64,000 bases of DNA from positions 6,138,001-6,202,000 of the forward strand of contig JAJGBQ010000001.1 of the NCBI GenBank assembly GCA_022457065.1. Reading direction: 5' to 3'. The position numbers were made by a program, and so were the translations under genes. Shown piece by piece: positions 12,654-23,325 of the stretch (position 1 is its first letter; each line of letters starts with the position of its first letter). Below the pieces are notes generated by a model. The model did not search any database and was not told the DNA's origin. It saw nothing but the letters and a program-made list of their open reading frames with translations. The stretch comes from Curvularia sp. ZM96. Its lineage: Eukaryota > Ascomycota > Dothideomycetes > Pleosporales > Pleosporaceae.

Positions 12654-13008
12654 GACGGCGGTGGTTGTGTTCAACTGGTGGTTGCTCAAGTCGATGGACT
12701 GACGATGAGGTTGCGCCAATTCCGATGTTCATCCGACGCGGCTCGTTTTGCACCAATCAGCGCCCACCAGTCAGCCCTCTCCCTTCATCTAACAACACAA
12801 ATTACAGGTAGCCTGATTTGGCTTGCTGCATTGCTTGTGATTGACAAGTTTCCATGCGTTCGCACTAGTGTGCACCGGCCTTCCCGCACCAGAACAAACC
12901 CTTCATTCCTGTTCTCCGCTGCGCTGGTAAGACGAGGCGGCGCATACAAAGCGACTTTGGTGGACAACCCAAAGATTCAGCTTGATCGTCTTAGACTAGC
13001 AAGCCAAC
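12654..13008. promoter_or_regulatory. Divergent promoter MRP2 / UFL1-like
   Basis: 355 bp between two divergent start codons; it must carry both promoters. No TATA box or other recognisable site stands out. Confidence 0.45.
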
Positions 13009-15016
13009 ATGTTCACCGAAAGCGATATAAAAAGCATCTTTGCCCTGTTTCCTCCGCAGACCAGCGAAGACTTCATACCCCAATTATCTCTAGCCTCTAG
13101 TGGCAATGGCTTCGTCACACTGCAGTTCGTTCAGGCGAATTTTAGAAGTCGTGTTATGAGAGGTGCGTTGTCCGTACTAACAGGAGACGTTTTGCTAATT
13201 TTATGTTCAGAAACAGAACGAATCCCACTAGCTGAATTGGCTAACGACCTCGACATCAGCACAAATCTTATCGACCAACTTGTGCGGAGCCACTCAGGTC
13301 TATGTCTGCTAAGCGCGGACCGGCAAAGTATCATTCCCACCAGTGAGCGAGATGCGACACGGGAAAAGTTGGGCGAGTTGCTGTCTTCTGGGCTGTATTC
13401 CAAGGCCGAGTTCGTTACTAAATATGATCTCTCTCCCAAGAGTCTCGACGACTTGCTTGCAGATTTAGATGAGGAGACTGTAAACGTTGATGGATCTGTG
13501 TGTACCAAGTCTTATAAGAATGAGATTTCTACCAGCATCAAAAAGAAGGTCCAGCAGGCACTTGATGAGATGGAGTAAGTGGATTTCTTGGGCGAAAATG
13601 TGGCTATTAACACTCTTTAGAATCGTCACCATCTTCCCTGAGGATCTCAATGGCAATCCACCTGCATGGTTCATATCCCGCATTTTGGAGGAGGCGCCGC
13701 AGTCGGATCTCGCGTCCAAAGTCACTATCGAAAATGATTCCAACCGTGTAATCTGCACACCCAAGCAGCTCGTAGAGTCAAGACGTAATGCAACTATGGA
13801 GAGCTTGAAACGCGGCGAACTGCCATACCTGGATCTGAAAAAGTTTGCAGCAGAGTACTCCGAGCTTGTTCCCACCTACGACGACGCAGTGTCCTACTTT
13901 GAGAAAATCGACGAGGCTGATATAGTCGAAACGTTTGCTATATCAAAACCCTGGATCGCGCAGATTGAGCACCACTGCATACGCATCCTCGAGCAGGAAG
14001 GCTGCACATTAGACATCACTCAAGTAATCGGCTCCCGTCTGCCTCCAAGTATCCTTGACCGGATAGTCGCCCAGATCAAAGACTCCATTGTTAGCGCATT
14101 CGCCCAACGACCACAAGAACAAAGAGTCATACGAGTCGGCCCCCTGATACTCACAGAGGCACGAAGAGAATGCGCACTCGACGAGCTGGCCGGATACACC
14201 AAAGCAGACGCAGAGACACAATGGCAAGCCCTGCGCAACGACCCAGCCCGAACCGAAGACATCAAGTTCAGCCGCGACAGAGTCCGGGACCTGATTCCCG
14301 CCAACGGCCTTGTCCAGCGTCTGCTTACAGACGAAAAGGCCGTGGAAAGACTGCTCGACGACCACTTCTGGCAAGCCATCGCCGCCTTCGAAGCACCCAA
14401 CGAAGTCGACTTTGCTGCCTACTGGACCGACCGCGTCGTCGCCCGCTTCCAAACGTACCAAGCAGGCCTCAGCCACGTCGCCGACGAGAAACTGCGCCAG
14501 CAACTCGCCGAGCTGCTCGCTTCTTATGTCCACAAAGACCTTGTTCCAGACACGATTGCCAAGGCGCGTGCCCAGGGTCTAGTGCTCAGTCGCAAGACGC
14601 GCAAGAACCTGGCGCGGCTATCTAGTATCCTTGATGCTGCAAAGGCTATGGATGTGACGTCTATGACGTCTGCACTGGATAAGTTTGCAAAGAAACAGGG
14701 TATCACTGCGCCGTCGGAAGCCAGTCTGGCGGCAGCAAAGCAAGGCATGATGGACGATATGCTGCGTCGGTTGCAGAAGCAGAAGGCTTCGGATGGACCA
14801 GTCCTTTTCCTTATGCTCGTCATTGTCCTGTTTGCAAAGCGCTACGATGGCGTAGTGTATGCTACGGGCAAGTTTGCCCCCAAGTTGCTCAAGCAGCTGA
14901 AAGGCAATATGACCGAAGAGCAGTATCAAACCGTAGAAAAATGGAAAGAGGCGGCCAAGACGAGCAGTTTGACAGCAGAGGACAGAGCAGACATGGTCAA
15001 GATGGCGGAGGAGTAA
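13009..15016 (+). CDS. UFL1: UFL1-like E3 UFM1-protein ligase homologue
   Basis: The 637-aa product (exons 13009-13162, 13211-13574, 13621-15016) matches the architecture of UFL1, the scaffold ligase that attaches UFM1 to ER-bound ribosomes. N-terminal winged-helix-like repeats are visible: ERIPLAELANDLDISTNLID, IIPTSERDATREKLGELLSS, then KAEFVTKYDLSPKSLDDLLA. The middle has SYFEKIDEADIVETFAISK, and the C-terminal helical region includes GPVLFLMLVIVLFAKRYDGV followed by PKLLKQLKGNMTEEQYQTVE, paralleling the end of animal and plant UFL1. Intron 1 (48 nt) is a multiple of three with no stop, so a retained form would stay in frame. Most fungi lack UFMylation; no other pathway gene is in this window. 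Assignment is by motif order, not by a search. Confidence 0.7.
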
Positions 15017-15142
15017 GTCAGGTGATAGGATATCATAATTCATTAAGCCTATACTATACAGCTGGTTCAAGGTACTACAGGGGTATTCGTGAAAAGTGTC
15101 ATGAAACCATCTCTAGGATAGAGAATGAGAGGACGACTGCAC

Positions 15143-16404
15143 TCAATCCATGACCCCTCGCTTACCATCGAAATCTGCGTCCTTCTTGGGGTCTGAGTCT
15201 GTTAGCGTATGTCTTTTTACAGTTTGTGAGATTACTTACTCAGCTTGTCCATCATGGATGGCTTGCCAGTGGTTCCATGCGTGCCGTGGACATCGCTGGT
15301 TCCGTGAGTAGTACCGTGGGTACCGGGAACCCCAGTAGTTCCGTGAGTGTGGTTGCCCGTCTGGGTGGAGGAGTGGGGAACGGCGTGGGATTGAGGCTCG
15401 ACAAGGGCCTTGGGCAGGTCGCCGGTCTCGTTGTCACGGTGAGCCAGGTTGCCAGTGTGGGTGCCAGTGGTGCCAGCATGTGTACCAGTCATGCCAGTGG
15501 TACCAGTGGTACCATGTGCGGCGCTTCCGTAGTTTCCAGCCGAACCATAGCGGTCAGAGTCGACCCTGAGATCAGCCTTATTGGCTAGATGAGAGTCGTG
15601 TGGGCCCGTGGGGTCTGATCCGGTCATGCCAGTGTGAGTACCAGCGTGCGTGCCAGTCATTCCAGTGTGCGAGCCGGTTGTGCCTGTGTGGGTGCCAGTG
15701 GTGCCAGCATGTGTACCAGTCATGCCAGTGGTACCAGTGGTACCATGTGCGGCGCTTCCGTAGTTTCCAGCCGAACCATAGCGGTCAGAGTCGACCCTAG
15801 GATCGGCCTTGTTAGCCATACGAGAGTCGTGTGGTCCCGTGGGGTCTGATCCAGCCATGCCAGTGTGAGGACCGGTCATGCCGGTGGTGCCAGTGTGAGC
15901 GCCAGTGTGCGTGCCGGTTGTGCCAGTCATGCCTGTGTGATTCCCAGCTGAGCCGTAGCGGTCAGAGTCGACCCTGGGATCAGCCTTGTTGGCCATGCGA
16001 GAGTCGTGTGGTCCGCTGGGGTCTGATCCAGTCACGCCAGTCATGCCGGTGGTGCCAGTGTGAGTGGTTCCGTGAGTGTTTCCAGTGGCTCCAATGCGGT
16101 CGGAGTCGACTCTGGGGTCAGCCTTGTTGGCCATGTGAGAGTCATGTGGGCCCGTGGGGTCCGTTCCAGTTGAACCGACGTGGCTACCAGTCATGCCCGT
16201 GTGAGTACCGGTAGTGCCAGTGTGTGTAGTTCCGTGAGCAGCGGACCCTGTGTTTCCAGCTGCACCGTAGCGGTCTGAATCGACTCTAGGGTCGGCCTGG
16301 TTGGCGGCATGTGAGCTGTGAGGGCCAGTTGGGTCTTCAGTTTTGTGGTCCTTATGCAAAACGCCATCGACCTTGGCCTTGACTTTCTCTACCATTCCAG
16401 TCAT
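15143..16404 (-). CDS. DPR-motif dehydrin-like repeat protein
   Basis: A 406-aa hydrophilic protein (exons 15240-16404 and 15143-15198) made of Gly/Thr/His-rich spacers and five copies of a unit like DPTGPHDSHMANKADPRVDS followed by DRYGSAGN. The DPR-V-D-S-D motif is that of fungal dehydrin-like proteins, which protect cells against desiccation, freezing and oxidative stress. Spacers are runs of GTTG, GTHTG and GMTG. The C-terminal exon gives NSDPKKDADFDGKRGVMD, another degenerate unit, which supports the 41-nt intron. The fifth unit reads DLRVDSD in place of DPRVDSD. A 113-bp segment inside the gene is perfectly duplicated. No signal peptide or membrane span is seen, so it is probably cytosolic. 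Confidence 0.85.
15455..15798. repeat. Perfect 113-bp direct repeat inside the dehydrin-like gene
   Basis: 15455-15567 and 15686-15798 are identical over 113 bp, offset by 231 bp (77 codons, in frame). Both encode one AGN-type repeat end plus the GTTGTTGMTG spacer. Identity without silent differences suggests recent unequal exchange or gene conversion. Confidence 0.9.
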
Positions 16405-17489
16405 GATTGCGGTGTTGATTGAAGATGTAGATGATTGAGTGAAGTGGAGATTGATTAAGTAGAAGTTGTTGGTTGAAGTGTGTGAATCAGGTGTTTGTTG
16501 TTGTGATGGAGAAAAGGAAAGGGCTCATGGCTTCTTATATACAGAAGGCAGGAAGGCTCGATTACCCTACGTCATGTCCAACGCTGATACAAACGGCAGG
16601 CCTGTACGAAGGAGCAAAAGGCACTGACTGGTGGAGCAACCAGCCACAGCCAACGACGACTGTGGATGCTCACGTCAAGCAGTCACAAAGGCCGCAAGAA
16701 ACTTGGATGTCTGGACAAAACCTGGCCAGGCAGGCTCGATATGGCACTGATCTGGTGATCTTCCCCTCGTTCCTCCAACATGCGCATGCTGTGCCATGAC
16801 TAGGCCAACAGCCGCCAGAAGAATTGGCTGGTTCTCTAGCCACTGGACCCTTGCAGGCAGGGCGTTTGGAGCTAGCAACGGTCTTCTTTGGTCGTAGCGG
16901 GGCTTAGCAGGCGGGCGCGGCTGCGTCATTCTTCCATTAAAATGTGGGGAAGCGGAAAGCTTAGCCACGACTCCAGCTCCGCTTTCATCTCGTCTTGCAT
17001 CGCCACAGCTACCGCAAACAAGGCACGACCAAGAGTGGGTACCTCGCTGAGGCCTAGACGCTCGCTACGCCAATGTACATGTGGCGAGGCATTTCCTGCG
17101 TGCATCGTAGCCGCATTGGAATCCGCAAGGAACCTGGCATGGTAAATTGAACTGCTCGGGATTCTCAGCCGCGTAAGGCTGGGGCTGGATGACGTAGGTA
17201 CCATGTACCTTGCAACGTCGTGCTCTGTTCACCGCACGCAGCGATGATATCAATTAAGTGGGGGCTGGAACGCGTCAAATCTCATCTCAAACTCAGTCTG
17301 TTCATCCATTCGAGCATCGTGCTGGAATACCTGGGTTGGATGACACGGGAGCTTGGACCATCTACGTTACTATGACGTACGTAAGGTTCGCGCGACACCA
17401 CCTTCACCCCGCCACGCTATGCGGGACAAGGCCAGCTGCTGTCCATCTTTCTTGCTGAACCCCAATTGCTCCGATCATCCACCGCAACC
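16405..17489. promoter_or_regulatory. Divergent promoter region, dehydrin-like / RRT8-like
   Basis: 1.1 kb between two divergent starts, without a gene. On the dehydrin side a TATATAAG box (minus strand) lies at about 16535-16541, some 130 bp upstream of its ATG, and a TACGTCA element at 16569-16575 matches the CRE/ATF-type half-site used by stress bZIP factors. Both fit a stress-induced gene; their use is inference. Nothing comparable was found next to the RRT8-like start. Confidence 0.5.
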
Positions 17490-18470
17490 ATGTCAGAATC
17501 GAGATTGAGGGTCCCCGACAAGGTCAAGGAAGTCGCCAAAGAGGACTTTGACCAGTACAAGCAGCTGGCGTCCGATGCCGTCCGCTCCGCCGCCTACCTC
17601 TACCCCTTCAAGGTGAGATGCAAATTCGTCGAAGATTTTGCAGAGCTAACTCAACCAGGGCATTGCGTACTTTTTTACCCACCGAGCACTATGGAAGCCT
17701 CTAGCCGCGAAACTACTGCCAACCGCGGGGCTCGGGCTGGGGACGACGTTGTTCATGTTTGTGTTTACGTACGTCCCCCAGGCTGCCATTCTGTCCATCT
17801 TCAACGGTCCGCTCGCGGTTTTTACGACTGTATTGCTCGTCCTGTCTGAATCCTCGACCATCTTCTCCGTCCTCAGCAAGAACTTTCTTATTGACGATGC
17901 CCTCATCGACACGTTCGACGGCACTCTCGTCTGCCGGAACCAGACTACGCTGGTGTCCAAAGAGCGCCAGGTCAAGTCTGGAAGCGATCCCATTGGAAAG
18001 CTGGGCAAGCTCGCCAGCAAGCCGTTTGCAAAGTTCACTCCCAAGGCCATCATCCGCTACTTTATGTATCTGCCCCTGAACTTTATCCCCGTGTTTGGTA
18101 CAATCATTTTCGTTGTGCTCCAAGGACGCAAGTTTGGTCCAACCGCACATGCCAGGTACTTCCAGCTCAAGCAGATGAAGAAGAAGGAGAAGGAGCAGTT
18201 CATCGAGGAGCGCAAGGCTGCATACACCAGGTAAGTGGACGGGTTTTGTTGATAGCACCTACTAACAACAGCAGTTTCGGTGTCCCCGCTGTCCTTCTCG
18301 AGCTCGTCCCGGTTGTCGGCATCTTCTTCTGCTTTACCAACACCGTCGGCGCTGCCCTCTGGGCTGCTGACATGGAGCAGGGTCTGCGTCCTGAGGATAG
18401 CAGCCGCGGCAGCACCACCGCCCCAAAGCTGCGCGAGCAGGCTGAGATTGCCCGGGAGCGGGAGTTGTAA
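17490..18470 (+). CDS. RRT8: RRT8/EI24-type integral membrane protein
   Basis: A 296-aa multi-span membrane protein of the EI24/RRT8 family (exons 17490-17612, 17659-18230, 18275-18470). In yeast Rrt8 and its paralogues localise to lipid droplets and help form the outer spore wall. Hydrophobic segments are seen around LGLGTTLFMFVFTYVPQAAI, then LAVFTTVLLVLSESSTIFSV, MYLPLNFIPVFGTIIFVVLQ and the last one FGVPAVLLELVPVVGIFFCF. Conserved pieces include GIAYFFTHRALWKPL and LIDDALIDTFDGTLVCRNQT. The acceptor of intron 2 is a CAGCAG tandem (18271 or 18274), so isoforms differing by one Ser are possible. The C-terminal tail is soluble and charged. Confidence 0.82.
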
Positions 18471-19456
18471 TCGATTGGCTATGGACGAGCCATTCACGTC
18501 TATGATTATGGTTGAGGGCGTTGGGAGCTAGGCTGGCTATGGATATACTTTGGGGGTTCAATGGGCTTGTACAACTACTTCTCACTGTTATGGCCAGACA
18601 TGACTTGACGATACTGGCATGCAGGTCCAGTGCCAGGATGCAAAGATAATTTCTAATATACGAGTATCCTGATGAACATCCCATCTGAGATTGAACACAC
18701 CTCGTGCAATGCTGTGGGAATACTGTGGTTACATTTGCGTTTAGTAAATTTGAATTCTCTCGTTGACTCTGACTTCATTAATCAATTAGTTAGTCAATAC
18801 GCCTAGATAGTTATGAGTGGTCTAGAGGATTTAATCTAAAATACGAGTGATGTTATAAGCCCTATTTATCTTGCAGTCTTATCTTTTACGAGGAAATCTT
18901 ATTTCATATTCCTTCCCAGTCTGAGCTTCTGCATAGGCTAATGCTACTCTCACCGCCTTGCTGTGCTGCTCTCACCGTCCTGCTGAGTAAGAGTCATCCG
19001 ATTGTTACATCCTACAACAATCATACTTTACTTATAGGCCAAAGCTTTATACGCGGGTTAGTTACCAGCTTTTGGTTGGCTAAATCTTAGAAATAGTAAA
19101 ACCACTGAGCTAGTTAAAGATACAACCCTATAATCGGCCTTATAGAGTGTATGATACGAGCTAATCACTAATTTCAGATTAGTTATTGCCCTCTCGCTAC
19201 AGCACCACCTGCAAAACTTGGCTAGTAACTATACTAGAAATCGTGCTTGGAAAGCTTAATTAATCCCTCAAGCATTTCTTAGTTCTTAACCCCTCAAGGA
19301 TCTCTTAGTGCTTATGATATGTCCGTAAGATCGTATAGCACTCGGACGTCTTACTATCACCATAGGTAGCGTGATACAATAAAGACACTCTCTTATAAGT
19401 GGTAAGGAAGTGACTAACAGAAGATAGTATCATCCATCATATTCTCAAACGCAATT
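18471..19456. other. AT-rich intergenic region at the edge of the accessory island
   Basis: About 1 kb in which base composition shifts from GC-rich to AT-rich around 18.7 kb, with many TTA, TAG and TAA triplets in all frames, as in RIP-affected fungal DNA. No intact gene is present. A TTATAAG at 19393-19399 sits about 60 bp upstream of the small secreted protein gene and may be its TATA box. Confidence 0.5.
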
Positions 19457-19838
19457 ATGAAGTCTCTTGTTCCATCATACATTCTAGCAGCCGCAGTATT
19501 CATATCTGGGGCTTCTCAGGTCTGCGCAGACTACGTGGGAGTATCTATTTCTCCCATAGATCTCTGCTGCGATCATAGTTTCGCATGGACTAAGGTCACA
19601 GCATACAACACCCATGACGATTTCTGGGGATGGGCTTACTGTGTAAGTTACTTCTGATTAATATCAATCAAAACTAACTTCATAGTGTAAACCTGACACT
19701 GACCCTAACAAGAAGGGGGGGTGCGACTACGCTGGCTTCGATGTTGGTCGTCAAAACCTTAACTGGCAGGTCGCTGACTCTACTGGACTTTGTGGTTTCG
19801 GAAGTCAGGGCAAGCACTACATGGTAACGGCCAATTAG
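19457..19838 (+). CDS. Small secreted cysteine-rich protein (candidate effector)
   Basis: Two exons, 19457-19642 and 19686-19838, encode 112 aa; the 43-nt intron is flanked by canonical GTAAGT and ATAG and joins two Cys codons in phase 0. Residues 1-24 form a signal peptide (MKSLVPSYILAAAVFISGAS then QVCA). The mature 88 residues hold six cysteines at 37, 38, 62, 63, 75 and 98, enough for three disulphides, and are rich in Trp, Gly, Asp and Tyr. I recognise no family. Size, secretion signal, even Cys count and location in an AT-rich, duplicate-rich island match fungal effector candidates; a role in host interaction is inference. A short single-exon reading would truncate it at residue 66, which is why it is easily missed. 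Confidence 0.72.
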
Positions 19839-20425
19839 TGCCTGGCACTCTGATATAGGTGGTGGAAAGTCAAAGATATCATAGTAACTCGAAGTCTGGT
19901 TTCTTAAAGTGTGATAATGTAGTTCCCAAGCGAGTGGGCACCTCCCCACCAGCGCGACAACGTCGATACTATAGCGCGTTACATCTTAACCACGTAGCTC
20001 TTGATTAAATTGCAACGAATTTGATATTTCACTCGCTCTTTTTAATACTAAATTCTAACGTGCTTGAAGTGTAAAACATGCTATAGGGATATAACGTTCT
20101 TTGAACAACAACTTAATAGCTGCTAAGATTTGTCCGTGTAGGCACCATGGGCAAGGGAGGCATCACCGGGAGTACGCACGGAAGCACTGGTAATGAGTAC
20201 GTTTCTTTCTCTGCCTTTGCCACTACTACCCTGTTGCTGCGGAATCTTGTATAAGACATGGATGATAACTACATTGTATTGTGCCGGTCACAGAGTTACT
20301 AGTAACCCTGGCCAAAGTCTAGTTCCCTAGACTATCTACAAGAGCCTCTAGAGGGCAGCTTCATGTATAGACTCTGATTACTCCACTCAGATATATTCGA
20401 TCGCATCAATCAGAAAACTAGCATC
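19839..20425. other. AT-rich stretch without a supported gene
   Basis: About 590 bp downstream of the effector candidate. An ATG at 20147 opens a short Gly/Ser/Thr-rich frame (MGKGGITGSTHGSTGN) that meets a possible donor GTAATG, but no following exon could be found. Otherwise the stretch is AT-rich with stops in all frames. Confidence 0.4.
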
Positions 20426-20990
20426 TCAAGCATCTTCATTCCCCGCGAAGTCGCGATCGACCAGAATCGGTCTGGCGCAGTCTGCACTACCGTTGTTACC
20501 GTCTTGCATGGTAATGGGGCCACGTCTGAGAAGGCGCACGTAGCGGCCATTGATGATCATCTCCCCAGGATGCGCGGGGTCCGCCATTACGCGTTTCTGG
20601 GAGTATGGCCCAGCCAATACGTCGTGTAGTGTTTCCATACTAGGCTCATTACGTAGCTGAAGGGTGCAGCGATGGACCTTCGGCATCGACTCGCCAATGC
20701 GATGCAGCGTTCCCTGAGGATCAATGACACATCCAGAAGTGAAGTTGCGCAACTGCAGTCCGTAGGCCGTCTCTACGCATCGTGATGCCTATCGCGGCGC
20801 CAGGCGCCTCGGTATGGGGTGTAATTCGAAACTGGACTGGCATAGGCGCTTGTAGTGATAGTTCAGGGGCGAACCGCGCTGACATGGTGGCAATGAGGTA
20901 CCCGTTGGGCGAGAGGAGACGCCGGCATCGCTGGTACGTGACGGGAGGGCAAGACGAGAACGATCCTAGGCCGGCATGTCGCCAATGTCG
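20426..20990 (-). pseudogene. Frameshifted coding fragment of unknown family
   Basis: The minus strand has a 109-residue open segment (20426-20752, opening at MRNFTSGCVIDPQGTLHRIG) that looks coding by composition. Just upstream, in a different frame, a second coding-like segment runs from about 20990 to 20770 (SPNGYLIATMSARFAPELSL, then MPVQFRITPHTEAPGAAIGI). The two meet near 20770 with a one-base frame change, so the most economical view is a single disrupted gene. I do not recognise the family. GC content is higher than in the flanks, suggesting inserted or remnant genic DNA. Confidence 0.4.
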
Positions 20991-21150
20991 AGGGGATGCG
21001 CCAGTATGAGCCTGCCAGGCAAATACAGATTGCCCTAACTGATTGCCACTTCTCTTTCTCCTTATACTACTGAGTGTTTGTATGTCTCGGGCAAATACAA
21101 GGGCCCATATCCAACATTATATAACTCGCCTGAGTAGATAACGTGTGTAC

Positions 21151-21510
21151 TCAGCAGTTTTTGTATACAACCTTAAGACTGCCTACAGCTTTCAACTGTT
21201 GCTCGGCCTTTTTAGCGGCCGCACGGCGCGGCTGCGGCTCGTTCTCCTTGCCGCGGGACGGCGAGCGTGCGGCGGGGGCAGGAGCTGTAGCAACAGCAGA
21301 GGCAGAAGCATCGGTAGATGAAGGAGCAGAAGCGGCGGCGACGGTGTTAGAGCTGGTGCTGGTGCTGGCAGGGCCAGGCGTAGCAGCCCTTCTTCCTCGC
21401 TGTCTTTAAAGACGACGACTTTCTTTTTCAACAGCTTTCCTGGCGTAACAGTATTCTGCTGAGCACGCTTCTACACGCGTGCAGGCGGCGGCGGTGGCGG
21501 CGGCAAGGTT
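21151..21510 (-). pseudogene. Degenerate copy of the 228-aa GKEN/AAAKKA-tail protein
   Basis: Decayed homologue of the gene at 23326-24316. The two share KRAQ, KKKVVVFKDSEEEG (versus KDFVVFEEAAAG), an Ala/Ser/Thr-rich linker and the basic tail GKENEPQPRRAAAKKAEQQL (versus GKENARPRRAAAQKAEAQLK). Here an in-frame TAG interrupts the part before KRAQQ and a one-base frame change lies between the VVVF block and the Ala/Ser linker. The stop codon of the tail is at 21151-21153. It directly abuts the degenerate copy of the neighbouring gene, with the intervening part deleted. Confidence 0.55.
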
Positions 21511-21559
21511 GTATTGAAAGCGAATGGTAGGAGAGAGGAGTGAATAAGCACCATCCATG

Positions 21560-22581
21560 CATGTCTCCAAACTGCCACATCCAGCAGGCTAGGTGCTCAT
21601 CGGAAATAGCGACACCAATCAAGGTACTTTGGTGAAGAAAGTCCAAACATCACAGGGAAGCCCATCTCTACAGCTGGAGTGTTGATGGACATGCTACTCT
21701 CGTCAGTGGAATTCGACTAAGAGAAAGGATCTGGAATGACTTGCCTTGTATATAGTTCCGTATACCATACCGGTCGAAAGTTCGGGTTTACGTTAATGGA
21801 GAACCACGTCACATTAGATGGCTTTGGTTAGGTCACGTTTTGGACAGGAAGACACCCAAAGATAACTGCTAGACCCTGCGCTTGCCTTCCAGTAGACCAT
21901 CTCGTGTAAGTGGGAGGTCTGTTGGTGATGTTATAAAAGCGGTTCCAACCAGTCTTGTCAGCCTTGATGCAAGGGCAAACGACGACTAATCGGAAACCGT
22001 ATTCCTGTAACCATCGCTACATTAGGCTCGTCTTTGAAAACAACGCTCTCTCGGTCAGTAGGGTAATAGAGCTCATAGTTGCGAGATTCTGCTGACTCTT
22101 TCGGATCCAGCTTCTTGAAGGTCTTCTGAACGTCTGCATCTACAACGAACAGATCCTTTGTATTCTTACTGGGTCGTTTCTGAGACCAATGAGACAGCAG
22201 GTGCCTTCGTCTAGTTACCAAAGTGCTTCCACTTAATGTGCGGAGACGTCTTATACTTGATTGGTACATCGACGATGCTAGGAAACGTGGGGCGGATGAG
22301 ATCGAGCTCGTCGTGTATAACCGGATTCTGGTTCTTCCGGAGACCCTCCGGAGAGGGCGGATGCTCAGGCTGCCCAGCTTCCTACTGATGTTGGACAAAT
22401 CCTTGTAGCGCATGAATGCCGCAAGCACTGTGTTCCTATCATTTCGATCGACTCGTTTGGCATTCCAATTAGGAGGTATAGGGCCGCATCTTCGCAGCTA
22501 TTCGTAATGTAGCTCTTTGGCATCGCGGCCTCTCGCCATACCGAACTTTTTCGGATCGTCGGTTGGGATGCACGGAGCCAT
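21560..22581 (-). pseudogene. Degenerate copy of the 439-aa unknown protein
   Basis: Decayed homologue of the gene at 24981-26351. Matching blocks occur in order but in changing frames: CIPTDDPKKFGMARGRDAKE (versus YIPSDDFPKLGMADGG), HPPSPEGLRKNQNPVIHDEL, SIVDVPIKYKTSPHIKWKHF, SQKRPSKNTKDLFVVDADVQ, NYELYYPTDRESVVFKDEPN and ISDEHLACWMWQFGD. The Trp codon of the intact copy (TGG in DTWTKA) is TAG here; on the plus strand this is CCA to CTA at 22211-22213, a CpA to TpA change typical of RIP. The last quarter of the gene is missing. Confidence 0.65.
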
Positions 22582-23325
22582 GACGAAGGTACTGGCGTAG
22601 TACTGTGAAAGCTTGTAACGAGATGCTAGAGGAAGCGGTTAGCAAGTGCTTAGAATGAAGCGACAGCGTACGTCTGATGCGCACCTCTATACTTCTGGAA
22701 GCAAACTGAGTTGCAAGACAAAATTTCTACTGGCCAAATGCCGATCGATCGATATGGGGAACGTTCGCGGTGTGGAACACTTTTCAGAAGGTTTCTCAAA
22801 TGATAAACAATATAGTATATACAAAGGGGCGTGAAGTCGTGTATATAGACTTGTGTCTTCGGTGGAGTAGACAAAGTGGAAGGTGGCGGGAAAGAAGAGG
22901 AAATGGTGCGATATTTATGTAGTGCATCCGACCGTTTGCACTCCCTATCTGTCAGCCTACCACTCCGCTGACTCACCGCTTGCGTTTGTAGGAGAAAATT
23001 CTGGAAGTGAGAGCAGATCCGTAAGTGAGAGAGCGAGACCCCAATCATTCACCCCTATTTGTTTTTTAGTACCAGATATACAACTTGAGGCCACATTACT
23101 GTACTCACCTGAAGAACGCATGCACTGTTGCTACGTTAAACAGTATGTTACCGATTTAGTACTGTTCTATAAAGCCTCTTTGTTTAGACCAGTGATCTAA
23201 AACACATTGTTTTCAAGAGAGATTTCACTTTATTCTAAGTCACGAATTGGAGTTGTAGTTGTGGCGAGACGTAATAGATTCATTCTTTAAAAAACGAAAA
23301 GAAAAACCCCAGCGATGCGTAAAAA
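22582..23325. other. Intergenic, between the two copies of the module
   Basis: 744 bp between the degenerate and the intact module. AT-rich with CTTTATT and TATATA tracts. It includes the promoter side of the former and the 3' side of the latter. No gene is seen. Confidence 0.4.
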
